This document shows positions 42,407-51,760 of a stretch of 64,000 nt of DNA, piece by piece. A program made the position numbers and the translations under genes. The notes under the pieces are model-generated. The model ran no database searches. It was given only the letters and a program-made list of their open reading frames with translations, and had not been told where the DNA came from. The stretch is from Saprospiraceae bacterium (GTDB taxonomy: Bacteria > Bacteroidota > Bacteroidia > Chitinophagales > Saprospiraceae): assembly GCA_016710585.1 (NCBI GenBank), contig JADJVN010000001.1, positions 62,001-126,000 of the forward strand, written 5' to 3'. Each line of letters opens with the position of its first letter. The first letter of the stretch is position 1.

Positions 42407-43389
42407 ATGGAATTAATAAATCTAACAGAAATAATTAAATTGTGTTGGAAGAATAAAAAACTATTCATCTCAGTTTCAATTGCAGCAATCCTCATTTCAG
42501 CTTTTGCCTCATATTTAATTGTTCCTTATTATAAATCAACCACTACGATTTACCCAGGTAAATTATCACAAGCACCTATAAATGAAACAGCTTTTCGAAA
42601 AGGTAATATTATGGAATTTGGTTCCACTGAAGATGCAGAACAAACAATAGAAATTTTAGGTTCAAATAATCTTCAAGAGCGAATAATTAATAAATATAAT
42701 TTATATGATCACTATAAAATTAAGAGAGAAGATCCAATTGCAAGAACTCTCGTTTTAAAAGAGTTTCAAGGCAATGTTTCCTTCAAGAGAACAAAATTTA
42801 ATTCCATTTCAATAACAGTATTAGACACAGATCCTATTATGGCTTCAAATATTGCAAATGCTATTCCTTCTGAACTGGATTCTGTAAAATTTGAAATTAT
42901 CAAAACCCGAGCTAGTGACTTGGTACAAAACCTAATTGCTCAGAAACATATCCAACAGGTAAAAATTGACAGCATCAGAAGAACTATGGATAATTTTAAA
43001 GCTCAAGGAATAATGAGTCAATTTGAACTAGGATATTTATTGCAAGCATATGCTGAATCAAATCCTTCTGAAAGAAATAGAATGCAAACCCTAATCAATG
43101 CTAACATCAGTAAAGGTGAAGATTTCGACAGAAAAGAAAGAGAATTAGACTATGAATTAGATAATTTATATTTACTTGAAAAATACATTACTCAAACTAA
43201 AGCAGATGCCGAAGTAAGATTTGTTCAAAAGTTTGTAGTTGACCAAGCGATCCCAGCAGATAAAAACATTACCCTACAAAGTGGTTAATTGTTCTAGTCA
43301 GTTTAATATCTGCATTGTTTATGTGTTTGATATTATTGATTATAAGAGAAAAATGGCCTCATATAAAAGCTGAATACCTGAGTGAATAG
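42407..43389 (+). CDS. Wzz-like polysaccharide chain-length determinant, frameshifted near the 3' end
   Basis: The start is set at ATG 42407 (MELINLTEIIKLCWKNKKLF). The first transmembrane helix (SVSIAAILISAFASYLIV) is followed by the periplasmic Wzz domain with coiled-coil segments (EDFDRKERELDYELDNLYLL). The uninterrupted frame stops at 43288, but the second membrane helix follows in another frame: IVLVSLISALFMCLILLIIR, ending KAEYLSE at 43389. Two A-runs (43262-43266 and 43278-43280) are off by one each; correcting both gives PADKKTLPYKWLIVLVSL, the usual PADK...WLIV junction of this family. It controls O-antigen or exopolysaccharide chain length and directly precedes an O-antigen ligase, whose GTG start overlaps its end. 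Confidence 0.82.
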
Positions 43390-44806
43390 TCTTACATTTT
43401 CGAATAAATCGATTCTTATTTTATGCTCAACATTTATCTTTATATGTTGTGGCTTTTTATTTTTCAAAATTAATTATTTATTTATTCTTCCAGCTGTAAT
43501 AGGTTTTATATTAATATTTATTTTAAAACCTGATACAATATGGACTAGTATTGCATTTTTCACACCCTTATCGATCAACCCAAATGATGTCGAATTAGGA
43601 AAACTGAGCGTCGCTTTTCCAACTGAACCATTATTAATCATACTTGTAGTTTTATTTTTCTACATTTCATTAAATAAAATTGGGGTAGATAAAAAAGTAC
43701 TTTATCACCCCATTAGTATATTGATTTATATTTACTTTAGTTGGCTACTAATTACTACATTTACCAGTACTCATAAAGTTGTTTCTGCAAAGTTCTTGCT
43801 TGCTAAAATTTGGTTTATATTTCCTTGTTATTTTTTAGGCATGCAATATTTTAAACAAGAAGGAAAACTTGTTCAATTTTTAAAATTATTTACGATAAGT
43901 ATTAGTATTGTTGCTGCATATAATTTCTTCCATCTTTCCACTCTTGGATTTGAAGATAAACCTTCACAATGGACGATGAGACCTTTTTTTAAAGATCATA
44001 CTATTCTAGGTGCGATACTGGGTCTCTCGATTCCAATTTGTTTAGGTGTATATCGACTTGAAAAAACAAAATCATTAAAATACTTTTTCTTGATTTGTTT
44101 TATTTTTCAACTTGTATGTCTCATTGTTACATTTTCTAGAGCTGCTTGGGCTAGTATTATTGCGTCTTTATTGACACTGATTATCCTCAAAATAGGAATA
44201 AGGTTCAAATATATTCTTTCCATATTACTCATTGTACTTATATATTTAATTTCAAATATAAATACAATAATGATGAACTTAGAAAACAATAAAGTTGCAA
44301 GTTCTGATGATCTAGTAGAAAACGTTGAATCAATTTCCAATATCAGCACAGATGCTTCAAATCTTGAACGGATAAATAGATGGGCTTCAGCGATTGAAAT
44401 GTGGAAGGAAAAACCAATATTTGGATTTGGGCCTGGAACATATATGTTTGAATATTCACCGTACCAACTCAGCATTAATCAAACAATAATCAGTACTAAT
44501 TTTGGAGATGTTGGAAATGCACATAGTGAATATTTGGGCCCATTGGCAGAAACCGGTTTAATTGGATTAATTTTAATTTTAACATTGTTTGGGATGAGTT
44601 TTTACTTTGGTTTTGATGCTTACTTTAATTCGACAAAACCAGATCATAAAATCTTGATTGCAACTGCAATTTGTTCCCTATCAACTTATTATTTGCACGG
44701 ATTTTTAAATAATTTTTTAGATACAGATAAAGCCGCAGTTATTTTTTGGACATTGACATCTATGATCGTTTTTTTTAACATTGAAACAAAGAAATCAACT
44801 AAGTAA
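43382..44806 (+). CDS. O-antigen ligase/polymerase family membrane protein
   Basis: A 474-residue polytopic protein with about ten to twelve membrane helices and the Wzy_C/WaaL periplasmic loop near residues 310-385 (MWKEKPIFGFGPGTYMFEYS, then NAHSEYLGPLAETGLIGL). The GPGT and HSEY motifs are typical of the O-antigen ligase/polymerase family, which joins or polymerises lipid-linked sugars. It begins at GTG 43382, overlapping the end of the Wzz-like gene, so the two form one operon. Confidence 0.88.
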   Translation: MNSLTFSNKSILILCSTFIFICCGFLFFKINYLFILPAVIGFILIFILKPDTIWTSIAFFTPLSINPNDVELGKLSVAFPTEPLLIILVVLFFYISLNKIGVDKKVLYHPISILIYIYFSWLLITTFTSTHKVVSAKFLLAKIWFIFPCYFLGMQYFKQEGKLVQFLKLFTISISIVAAYNFFHLSTLGFEDKPSQWTMRPFFKDHTILGAILGLSIPICLGVYRLEKTKSLKYFFLICFIFQLVCLIVTFSRAAWASIIASLLTLIILKIGIRFKYILSILLIVLIYLISNINTIMMNLENNKVASSDDLVENVESISNISTDASNLERINRWASAIEMWKEKPIFGFGPGTYMFEYSPYQLSINQTIISTNFGDVGNAHSEYLGPLAETGLIGLILILTLFGMSFYFGFDAYFNSTKPDHKILIATAICSLSTYYLHGFLNNFLDTDKAAVIFWTLTSMIVFFNIETKKSTK

Positions 44807-44870
44807 AATATTTCTTAGCTCTAATTACAAGATAATTTTTTCAATTTCTCTAATTTCTATATATTTGAAC

Positions 44871-46805
44871 ATGAAAAGAGTTTTGCTATCATTAATTATT
44901 ATTTTTCAATTTATTATAGCCATTGGTCAATCACCCATCAACCCCTATGAAAAATACTTTAAATCTGTAAAATGGAGAGAAATAGGTCCTTATCGTGGAG
45001 GTAGAAGCTGTGCGGTAACTGGCGTAATAAATAAACCCAATCTTTTTTATATGGGCTCTACTGGTGGCGGTGTATGGAAGACAACAAATGGTGGTGAATC
45101 GTGGAATAATATTTCAGATGGATATTTTGGTGGTTCGATTGGAGCTATAAGCGTTTCTGAACAAGATGCCAATATTATTTATGTAGGCACAGGTGAAGAG
45201 ACAGTAAGAGGTAATGTTTCATCTGGTAATGGGATATGGAAATCTGATGACGCTGGAAAGTCTTGGACAAATATTGGTTTGCAAAACACAAAACATATAT
45301 CAAGAATAAGGATACATCCAAAAAATTCTGATATCATACTCGTAGCAGCAATGGGAAATATTTATATGCCAAGTCCTGAAAGAGGAATTTACAAATCCAT
45401 CGATGGAGGCAAAACCTGGAAGCGCACCTTGTTTGCATCAGATTCTGCTGGTGCAATAGACCTTGTTATTGACCCCAGTAATCCAAAGATTTGCTATGCG
45501 AACTTATGGCAATTCCAAAGAACACCATACAGCTTATCAAGTGGTGGAAATTATTCTGCTTTATATAAAAGTATAGATGGTGGAGAAACTTGGATAAATT
45601 TAAAAAAGAAAAAAGGTCTACCAAAAGGAATTTGGGGAATAAGTACCATAAGTATTTGTCAATCAAAACCTGACAGACTCTATGCAATGATCGAAAATGA
45701 TAATGGTGGATTATTTCGCTCTGATGATTCTGGTGAAACATGGGAACGTGTAAATGAATCAAGAGATTTAAGGCAGAGGGCTTGGTATTTTAGTAGAATT
45801 CAAGCTGATCCGAACAATGCAGACATCGTCTATGTCCAAAATGTTTCATTTCATAAATCGAAAGATGGAGGATATACATTCCAAACCATAAATACTGGAC
45901 ATGGAGATCACCATGATCATTGGATTGATCCTAATCAATCAGATAGAATGATCATAGGCAATGATGGTGGTGCTCAGATTAGTTATAATGGAGGTAATAC
46001 TTGGTCGAGTTTGTATAATCAACCAACAGCTCAATTCTATAGAGTTACTACAGATAATTCATTTCCATTCAGAATTTATTGCGCTCAACAGGATAATTCT
46101 ACTGTTAGAATAAAACATCGGACAAATTCAAACAGAATCACACAACAAGATTGGGAATCAACTGCTGGAGGTGAATCTGGACATATTGCAGTAGATCCTC
46201 TCAATCCTCAGATTGTATATGGAGGCTCATATGGTGGCTATCTTACTCGATATGACCATGAAAAGGACATTTCAAGAAGCATTAATGTATGGCCTGACAA
46301 TCCTATTGGCCATGGCGCTGAAAATTTAAAATACCGATTTCAGTGGAATTTTCCCATTTTATTTTCACCTCATGATCCCAAAAAAATTTATACTGCGTCT
46401 AATCATTTACATGTGTCAACGAATGAAGGCCATTCATGGCAAACCATATCTCCCGATCTTACTACAAATGACAAATCAAAACAATCTGCTTCTGGAGGAC
46501 CAATAACAAAAGACAATACTTCCGTAGAATATTATTGTACCATATTTGCTGTCTCAGAATCGCCGATAAAAAAAGATTTAATTTGGACTGGCTCAGACGA
46601 TGGATTAATTCATATCACACAAGACGGTGGAAAAAATTGGAAAAATGTCACACCTTCTATTTTACCAAAATTCACAATGATCAACTGTATCGAAAGTGAT
46701 CCTTTTGATGCTGGGACATGCTATATTGCTGCGACCTCATATAAATCTGGGGACTTCAAGCCTTATCTAATTAAAACAGAAAACTTTGGTCAAACTTGGA
46801 GCTGA
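44871..46805 (+). CDS. BNR/sortilin-type beta-propeller protein, N-terminal part (ends at an in-frame TGA)
   Basis: The start is ATG 44871, giving signal peptide MKRVLLSLIIIFQFIIAIGQ; 30 upstream codons are dropped because the signal peptide begins here. The protein then has many Asp-box/BNR repeats of the type GGGVWKTTNGGESW, GNGIWKSDDAGKSWTNIG, RGIYKSIDGGKTW, ALYKSIDGGETW and SDDSGETWERV, as in VPS10/sortilin and WD40-like photosystem-repair proteins. These large exported propellers are common in Bacteroidota; some are annotated as glycosyl hydrolases but lack recognised catalytic residues. The codon TGA at 46803-46805 interrupts the repeat TENFGQTWS, and the same frame then continues ITNGIQESNFSRVIRADLKA without any shift. 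Confidence 0.8.
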   Translation: MKRVLLSLIIIFQFIIAIGQSPINPYEKYFKSVKWREIGPYRGGRSCAVTGVINKPNLFYMGSTGGGVWKTTNGGESWNNISDGYFGGSIGAISVSEQDANIIYVGTGEETVRGNVSSGNGIWKSDDAGKSWTNIGLQNTKHISRIRIHPKNSDIILVAAMGNIYMPSPERGIYKSIDGGKTWKRTLFASDSAGAIDLVIDPSNPKICYANLWQFQRTPYSLSSGGNYSALYKSIDGGETWINLKKKKGLPKGIWGISTISICQSKPDRLYAMIENDNGGLFRSDDSGETWERVNESRDLRQRAWYFSRIQADPNNADIVYVQNVSFHKSKDGGYTFQTINTGHGDHHDHWIDPNQSDRMIIGNDGGAQISYNGGNTWSSLYNQPTAQFYRVTTDNSFPFRIYCAQQDNSTVRIKHRTNSNRITQQDWESTAGGESGHIAVDPLNPQIVYGGSYGGYLTRYDHEKDISRSINVWPDNPIGHGAENLKYRFQWNFPILFSPHDPKKIYTASNHLHVSTNEGHSWQTISPDLTTNDKSKQSASGGPITKDNTSVEYYCTIFAVSESPIKKDLIWTGSDDGLIHITQDGGKNWKNVTPSILPKFTMINCIESDPFDAGTCYIAATSYKSGDFKPYLIKTENFGQTWS

Positions 46806-47966
46806 ATTACTAATGGAATCCAAGAATCAAATTTTTCTAGAGTAATAAGGGCTGATCTTAAGGCTAAAGGTCTATTATACGCTGGTACTGAAAATGGAAT
46901 GTATGTAAGTTATAATTCGGGAAAAATGTGGTACCCTTTGCAATTAAATCTACCTATTACTCCAATCACAGATATTGCATTAAAAAATAACTCACTCATC
47001 GTCTCAACGCAAGGTCGTGGTATATGGATGGTAGACGATCTCAATCCTATTAGGGAATCATATTCCACTACAAAAAACAATATCATCTTCGCACCACAAG
47101 CATGTTACAGAAACTTTGGTGCTTCTACTAATAAAGTTGGAGCAAATGGTACCAATCTTGCATCTGAGATAATGTTATATTTCTATTTAGACAGTCTATA
47201 TGAGCAAGACACATTATTAATAAGTTTGTTAACGACCGAAGGAGATACAGTTTCGATTGCTTCAAACTATCCTAAATTAAATCAAGATAAAATTACAGCA
47301 AACTCTGGCTCGAACCTAGTGCCAATAAGATATCAATTTAAACCTGCAAAAAAATTTGATGACATGATATTATGGTGGTCTTCCTTAAGCGGTCCTACCG
47401 CTTATTCAGGAATATACCAACTCCATTTTAAGTCAAATAATATAAATGAAAAAGTACCTGTAGAAATCAAAAAAGATCCTAGATATCCAATCACAGATGA
47501 TGATGTAAAAAAACACTTTAATTTTATTAAATCCATCAGAGACAAAACTGATGAAGCCCATAAGTGTATCATTCAAATGCGAGATATTAAAAAACAAATC
47601 ACTGGTATATTGGAAAGAACTGAAAAGACGACTCAAAACGACAGCTTATGGAAACTTTACAAAGTGATTGACACTACTATGAATTCAATTGAAAATGAAT
47701 TGTATCAGACAAAAAATAAATCAGGTCAAGATCCAATAAACTTTCCCATAAAACTCACTAATAAACTTGCACATCTTACTGCTTTATACAATGGAGACTC
47801 CTACCCTCCAACAGAGCAAGCAGAAGCATATCGAAAAGAAGTAAGCGAATTAATCGATGAACAACTCAAGAAATTTGAGGTATTAAATAAAAATGAAATA
47901 AGCCAATTTAATAAGTTAATACATCAATATTCAATTGATATCATTAAAGTTAAAAAGATCGACTAA
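46806..47966 (+). CDS. BNR/sortilin-type propeller protein, C-terminal part after in-frame TGA
   Basis: This continues the preceding frame without a shift; the first internal ATG is at 46899. It completes the last propeller blade (LLYAGTENGMYVSYNSGKMW), then a linker (VSTQGRGIWMVDDLNPIRES) and a C-terminal domain of about 250 residues with helical regions (HKCIIQMRDIKKQITGILER), ending at 47966. With the TGA read as sense, the full protein is about 1,031 residues. The VDDLNPIRE motif is typical of the C-terminal end of these propeller proteins. Confidence 0.78.
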   Translation: MTNGIQESNFSRVIRADLKAKGLLYAGTENGMYVSYNSGKMWYPLQLNLPITPITDIALKNNSLIVSTQGRGIWMVDDLNPIRESYSTTKNNIIFAPQACYRNFGASTNKVGANGTNLASEIMLYFYLDSLYEQDTLLISLLTTEGDTVSIASNYPKLNQDKITANSGSNLVPIRYQFKPAKKFDDMILWWSSLSGPTAYSGIYQLHFKSNNINEKVPVEIKKDPRYPITDDDVKKHFNFIKSIRDKTDEAHKCIIQMRDIKKQITGILERTEKTTQNDSLWKLYKVIDTTMNSIENELYQTKNKSGQDPINFPIKLTNKLAHLTALYNGDSYPPTEQAEAYRKEVSELIDEQLKKFEVLNKNEISQFNKLIHQYSIDIIKVKKID

Positions 47967-47988
47967 TTTTTTTATTCCTGAAATAAAA

Positions 47989-49056
47989 TTATCTTTTTAT
48001 CAAGCCGCGTTCTTTCATCAAAACGATCCACTTAGGTAGGTATGAATAAGATCTTGAGCCTTCTGTTATACCATTTGATTTTAAGAAAATATCATATACA
48101 TAATTTCGAAGCCAAGGCAAGAATTCTGGATAAGAATTAATATTTATATTAATTTCATCAAGATCACTCTGAATAAGATTAGGCAATGAAGCTCGAAACA
48201 ATTTGTAATATGGAAAATCCATTACACTCAAGTCAAATAACATATATCGCAGCAATGCAATCTCTGCTGAATACTGGTAGATCAACTTATTAGAATTCTT
48301 ACATATCATGTAAGCCAAAAGATTACACTCACCTTCATCTGTCCACCCCATAACATGTGACATTTCATGAGCCATAGTGTATGGCATTTGAATGGAATGT
48401 AAACCTGCATCGACATAAGCTTCTCCTACAAAAGGCCAATATACTCCTGAAGCTCCCCAAAAAAATAAAAAGCCCTTAGGATGAATAAATTTACAACTTA
48501 ATGGTAAGGCTTTTCCAATATTGAACTCAACAAATGTCGAATGAACCAATGGCTCCAACTCAAATTTCAAACTATCATTGTATTCATTAAGTTTTGGAAA
48601 TTCAGTGATATTAGATCGCAATCCTATCAATCGTGCTTTGAGTGAATCCAGTTCAAAATAAAATTTGCATTCATTATAGTCACCTTTTAAATTTAATCTA
48701 GAAATCAAACTCTTTCCTGCATAATTGATCCCCCAAAGAATATAAAATAATGAAAAATGGAATAAACAAATGCAACCTAAAAATAAAATACTTTTCGCGA
48801 AACTCCATGTTCTTTTAATTAAAAAACGAACAAACACAAACACAACAACAAAAAATAGAACTCCAATCCAAATATAGATTAATGGAAACTTAATTGAGGA
48901 AAACAAGAGTTCAAAAACTTGCCGAAAGCTGACATAAAACCTTGAATAATAATAAGCCTCTGCTTCAATTTTACAACAATTAATCCAAAAATAACTTAAT
49001 AAGAAAAATAGAACACTAAGCCAAAACCACCAATATTTGATCAAATCCTTAAACAT
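47989..49056 (-). CDS. DUF3810 family membrane metallopeptidase-like protein
   Basis: A 355-residue membrane protein with three N-terminal transmembrane helices (about residues 10-25, 60-78 and 90-110) and a C-terminal domain carrying a zinc-protease signature: TMAHEMSHVMGWTDEGECNL with HEMSH at 230-234 and the Glu of GEC as a likely third ligand. DUF3810 members are often annotated as putative membrane proteases; the substrate is unknown. The gene is convergent with the propeller gene (22-base gap) and divergent from thioredoxin. Confidence 0.82.
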   Translation of the reverse strand: MFKDLIKYWWFWLSVLFFLLSYFWINCCKIEAEAYYYSRFYVSFRQVFELLFSSIKFPLIYIWIGVLFFVVVFVFVRFLIKRTWSFAKSILFLGCICLFHFSLFYILWGINYAGKSLISRLNLKGDYNECKFYFELDSLKARLIGLRSNITEFPKLNEYNDSLKFELEPLVHSTFVEFNIGKALPLSCKFIHPKGFLFFWGASGVYWPFVGEAYVDAGLHSIQMPYTMAHEMSHVMGWTDEGECNLLAYMICKNSNKLIYQYSAEIALLRYMLFDLSVMDFPYYKLFRASLPNLIQSDLDEINININSYPEFLPWLRNYVYDIFLKSNGITEGSRSYSYLPKWIVLMKERGLIKR

Positions 49057-49139
49057 TCGTTAAATATAGCAAATTTCTGATTATGATGAACCAATTCTCA
49101 AATACTGTTGTTTTCCATTGACAAATAAATATTAAAAAT

Positions 49140-49457
49140 ATGGCGTTTGAATTCACAGATCAAAATTTTCAAAGCTCAGCTTTAGCATCAGGTAAAGTTT
49201 CTGTGGTTGATTTTTGGGCAGAATGGTGTGGACCATGTCGATTGGTTTCCCCTATTATTGAAGAACTTTCTAAGGAATATGGTGAAAATGTAACCATTGG
49301 AAAGTTGAACGTAGACCATAACCCGCAAGTGTCTATGCAATTTGGAGTAAGAAGCATTCCTACTATCCTATTTATAAAAAATGGAGAAGTGGTTGATAAA
49401 CAAGTAGGTGCAACTACTAAAGCCAATCTTAAGCAAAAGATTGACAATTTAATTTAA
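49140..49457 (+). CDS. trxA: Thioredoxin
   Basis: A 105-residue thioredoxin with the active site WCGPC (29-33) and the cis-Pro region in SIPTILFIKNGEVV. Length and motifs are standard; no signal peptide, so it acts in the cytoplasm as a disulfide reductase. It is followed by an intrinsic terminator. Confidence 0.96.
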   Translation: MAFEFTDQNFQSSALASGKVSVVDFWAEWCGPCRLVSPIIEELSKEYGENVTIGKLNVDHNPQVSMQFGVRSIPTILFIKNGEVVDKQVGATTKANLKQKIDNLI

Positions 49458-49481
49458 ATCATTTTGAAAATTAATAAGATC

Positions 49482-49507
49482 AACCCTTATCTTTGGCGAT
49501 AAGGGTT
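49482..49507 (+). terminator. Intrinsic terminator after trxA
   Basis: A perfect 10-bp stem AACCCTTATC (49482-49491) pairs with GATAAGGGTT (49498-49507) around loop TTTGGC, followed by TTCTATTTTATG. It lies before the DUF58 gene and rules out the longer DUF58 start at 49493. Confidence 0.85.
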
Positions 49508-49516
49508 TTCTATTTT

Positions 49517-50446
49517 ATGAGTTTTTTTGACCAATTTCCAGTTCAGGCTTTTAATCACTTAGATTTACTTGCAAACCAAGTAGTCGAAGGATTTATTATT
49601 GGAATGCACAAATCACCATTCCATGGCTTCAGTGTAGAATTTGCTGAACATAGACTCTATAATCAAGGAGAATCAACAAAAGAAATCGATTGGAAAGTCT
49701 ATGCAAGAACTGACAAACTTTTTTCAAAAAAATTTGAAGAAGAAACCAATTTGCGATGCCAAATCGTGATTGACACTTCTTCTTCGATGTATTTTCCAGA
49801 AGAAAAATTTAATCAAGGATTGGTACTAAATAAATTCAAATTCTCAGCTTTAGGGGCTGCTTGTTTGATGAATGTATTAAAGCGACAAAGGGATGCTTTT
49901 GGACTTTCGCTATTTGACCAAAGTCTTCATACACACTCCCATGCTAAATCTAGTACGACACATTACCAGTTACTTCTATCATTCCTGGATAAATATTTAA
50001 CCAATCCTACTCAGAAAAAATCAACTTCTGCAACTGACGCATTACATCAGATCGCAGACCAAATTCACAAAAGATCATTAGTTATTATTTTTTCTGATAT
50101 GTTTGATGATAAGAATAATATTGATGAATTATTTGCTGCTATAAATCATCTTAAACATAACAAACATGAAGTCATCTTATTTCATGTCTTAGATAAGAAA
50201 TATGAATTGGATTTTGAGTTCGAAAACAGGCCATATGAATTTGTTGATATGGAAACAGGTGAGAGAATTAAACTCCAAACACATCAAATAAAAGAAAAAT
50301 ATATTACTCAGATCACCTCATTAAAGTCATTGATACAATCTAAGTCTATCCAACATAGAGTTGAATATATAGAAGCAGATATCAATATGGGATATGACTA
50401 TATCCTTCAATCCTTTTTTGTAAAAAGAAAAAAAATGATCAATTAA
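49517..50446 (+). CDS. DUF58 (vWA-like) domain protein
   Basis: A DUF58 protein of 309 residues with the N-terminal motif VEGFIIGMHKSPFHGFSVEF and a conserved RxYxxGxxxxxIDWKVYART region. The metal-ion-dependent adhesion-site-like segment IDTSSSMYFPEE follows, as in MoxR-associated vWA proteins. The start at ATG 49517 is chosen because the longer frame begins inside the terminator hairpin. DUF58 proteins often partner MoxR ATPases as chaperones; no MoxR gene is adjacent here. It starts ten bases after the trxA terminator. Confidence 0.82.
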   Translation: MSFFDQFPVQAFNHLDLLANQVVEGFIIGMHKSPFHGFSVEFAEHRLYNQGESTKEIDWKVYARTDKLFSKKFEEETNLRCQIVIDTSSSMYFPEEKFNQGLVLNKFKFSALGAACLMNVLKRQRDAFGLSLFDQSLHTHSHAKSSTTHYQLLLSFLDKYLTNPTQKKSTSATDALHQIADQIHKRSLVIIFSDMFDDKNNIDELFAAINHLKHNKHEVILFHVLDKKYELDFEFENRPYEFVDMETGERIKLQTHQIKEKYITQITSLKSLIQSKSIQHRVEYIEADINMGYDYILQSFFVKRKKMIN

Positions 50447-50451
50447 GTCTT

Positions 50452-51216
50452 ATGGCAAAATCAATTAAACTTTCAAAAATAAATCCCGAAGCACCAAAAG
50501 GTTTCGAAAAAGAAGCAACAATCAAAAAGACAAAAGAACTTGTCACTAAAATTGGAGAATTGTCTGAAAAATTGTATGCTGAAAAGAAGCACAATTTATT
50601 GATCGTATTTCAAGGTATGGATGCTAGTGGCAAAGATGGTGTCACAAAAAATGTGATGCTTAAAATACCTGCAGTAGTCATAGATGCCCATAGCTTTAAG
50701 AAGCCATCCGAAGAAGAGTTTGCGCATGATTTTTTGTGGAGAGTAAATCAATATTCACCTGCAAAAGGACAGATTAAAATATTCATCAGGAGTCATTATG
50801 AAGACATTCTTATTCAACGTGTTCACAATTGGATAGATGATAAAAAAGTCAAGCAAAGAATGAAATCAATCAATGCTTATGAAACAACACTCGCACAAGA
50901 TAATAATACAACAATTCTAAAGTTTTATTTACATCTATCACATGAAAGACAATTGGAAAAGTTAGATGAAAGGCTTACTGATCCGACAAAACAATGGAAA
51001 CACAATCCAGCTGACTACGAAGAAAGTAAACTATGGGATCAATATATGAAATGCTATGAATATGCAATCAATGAAAGTGAGATTCCATGGCATATAGTTC
51101 CCTCTAATCAAAGATGGTATAGGAATTATTTTGTCGCACAAATTGTCCATGACACTTTAAAAAAATTGAAACCTGAGTATCCTTTATTACCACATGACGG
51201 AAAAACTAAGAGTTGA
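50452..51216 (+). CDS. Polyphosphate kinase 2 family protein
   Basis: PPK2 enzymes transfer phosphate between polyphosphate and nucleoside di- or monophosphates. The 254-residue protein has Walker A FQGMDASGKDGVTKNVM (GMDASGKD at 55-62), the lid/substrate signature IKIFIRSHYEDIL, where NRSxYED is the family form, and a C-terminal IPWHIVPSNQRWYRNYFVAQ. The length fits one-domain class I or class III PPK2. It starts five bases after the DUF58 stop and overlaps the S4 gene at its 3' end. Confidence 0.9.
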   Translation: MAKSIKLSKINPEAPKGFEKEATIKKTKELVTKIGELSEKLYAEKKHNLLIVFQGMDASGKDGVTKNVMLKIPAVVIDAHSFKKPSEEEFAHDFLWRVNQYSPAKGQIKIFIRSHYEDILIQRVHNWIDDKKVKQRMKSINAYETTLAQDNNTTILKFYLHLSHERQLEKLDERLTDPTKQWKHNPADYEESKLWDQYMKCYEYAINESEIPWHIVPSNQRWYRNYFVAQIVHDTLKKLKPEYPLLPHDGKTKS

Positions 51217-51607
51217 TAAATGGCTATGGTCAATTAGGATTTTTAAATCCAGAACCATGTCAACAGATTTTTGTAAATCTGGCAAGGTAAGATTGAAAGA
51301 AGAGGTATTAAAACCTTCTAGCCTTATTCAGGTTGGTCAAACCTTAGAAATTAAAAAAAATGGCTTTAATTTATTATTTAAAGTTATAAAATTAATTTCC
51401 AAAAGAGTCTCAGCTTCAGAGGCAATTCTCTGTTATGAAAATGTGACTCCTGAATCTGAAATGAATAAATTCAATGAATGGTTTGTCGGTAAAAGCACTG
51501 GTGAATGGCGTGACCGAGGTGAAGGCCGACCCACTAAAAAAGAGAGAAGACTTATCGATGAATTTAAATCTGAACAATTTAATTGGGATGACGAACCAAT
51601 CATATAA
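51194..51607 (+). CDS. S4-domain RNA-binding protein, Hsp15-like
   Basis: A 137-residue protein with an N-terminal S4 domain: LRVDKWLWSIRIFKSRTMST, KSGKVRLKEEVLKPSSLIQVG, like Hsp15 (HslR), which binds free 50S subunits carrying stalled nascent chains. The C-terminal half is Arg/Lys/Glu-rich (GEGRPTKKERRLIDEFKSEQ). The gene overlaps the PPK2 gene by 23 bases, so expression is coupled. Confidence 0.85.
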   Translation: MTEKLRVDKWLWSIRIFKSRTMSTDFCKSGKVRLKEEVLKPSSLIQVGQTLEIKKNGFNLLFKVIKLISKRVSASEAILCYENVTPESEMNKFNEWFVGKSTGEWRDRGEGRPTKKERRLIDEFKSEQFNWDDEPII

Positions 51608-51726
51608 ACAATTATAATAATCAATTTAATATTCGTAAATCTAAGAACTGAGCAAGATTTTTTATCTAATTCTTGGTTAAAATTAAGTATTTTCGATAAA
51701 AAAGCAGCAAATTTTGTAATTTTTAT

Positions 51727-51734
51727 TAATTTTG
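51727..51734 (+). promoter_or_regulatory. Candidate -7 box (TAATTTTG) of the TPR-ribH operon
   Basis: TAATTTTG followed by CGG, 27 bases before the ATG at 51761, in the 153-base gap after the S4 gene. It matches TAnnTTTG. Confidence 0.45.
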
Positions 51735-51760
51735 CGGTTCATTTTTAAAAATCTAAAAGG

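Noticed and set aside
44781..44870. 30-codon N-terminal extension of the BNR propeller protein
   Set aside because: A proper signal peptide starts at ATG 44871; the extension lies in the O-antigen ligase 3' region.
46803..46805. TGA as a selenocysteine codon
   Set aside because: No stem-loop resembling a bacterial SECIS was noted directly after it, and the position is a propeller repeat, not a redox site.
49493..49516. Longer start for the DUF58 protein
   Set aside because: It begins inside the trxA terminator hairpin; ATG 49517 follows directly after it.
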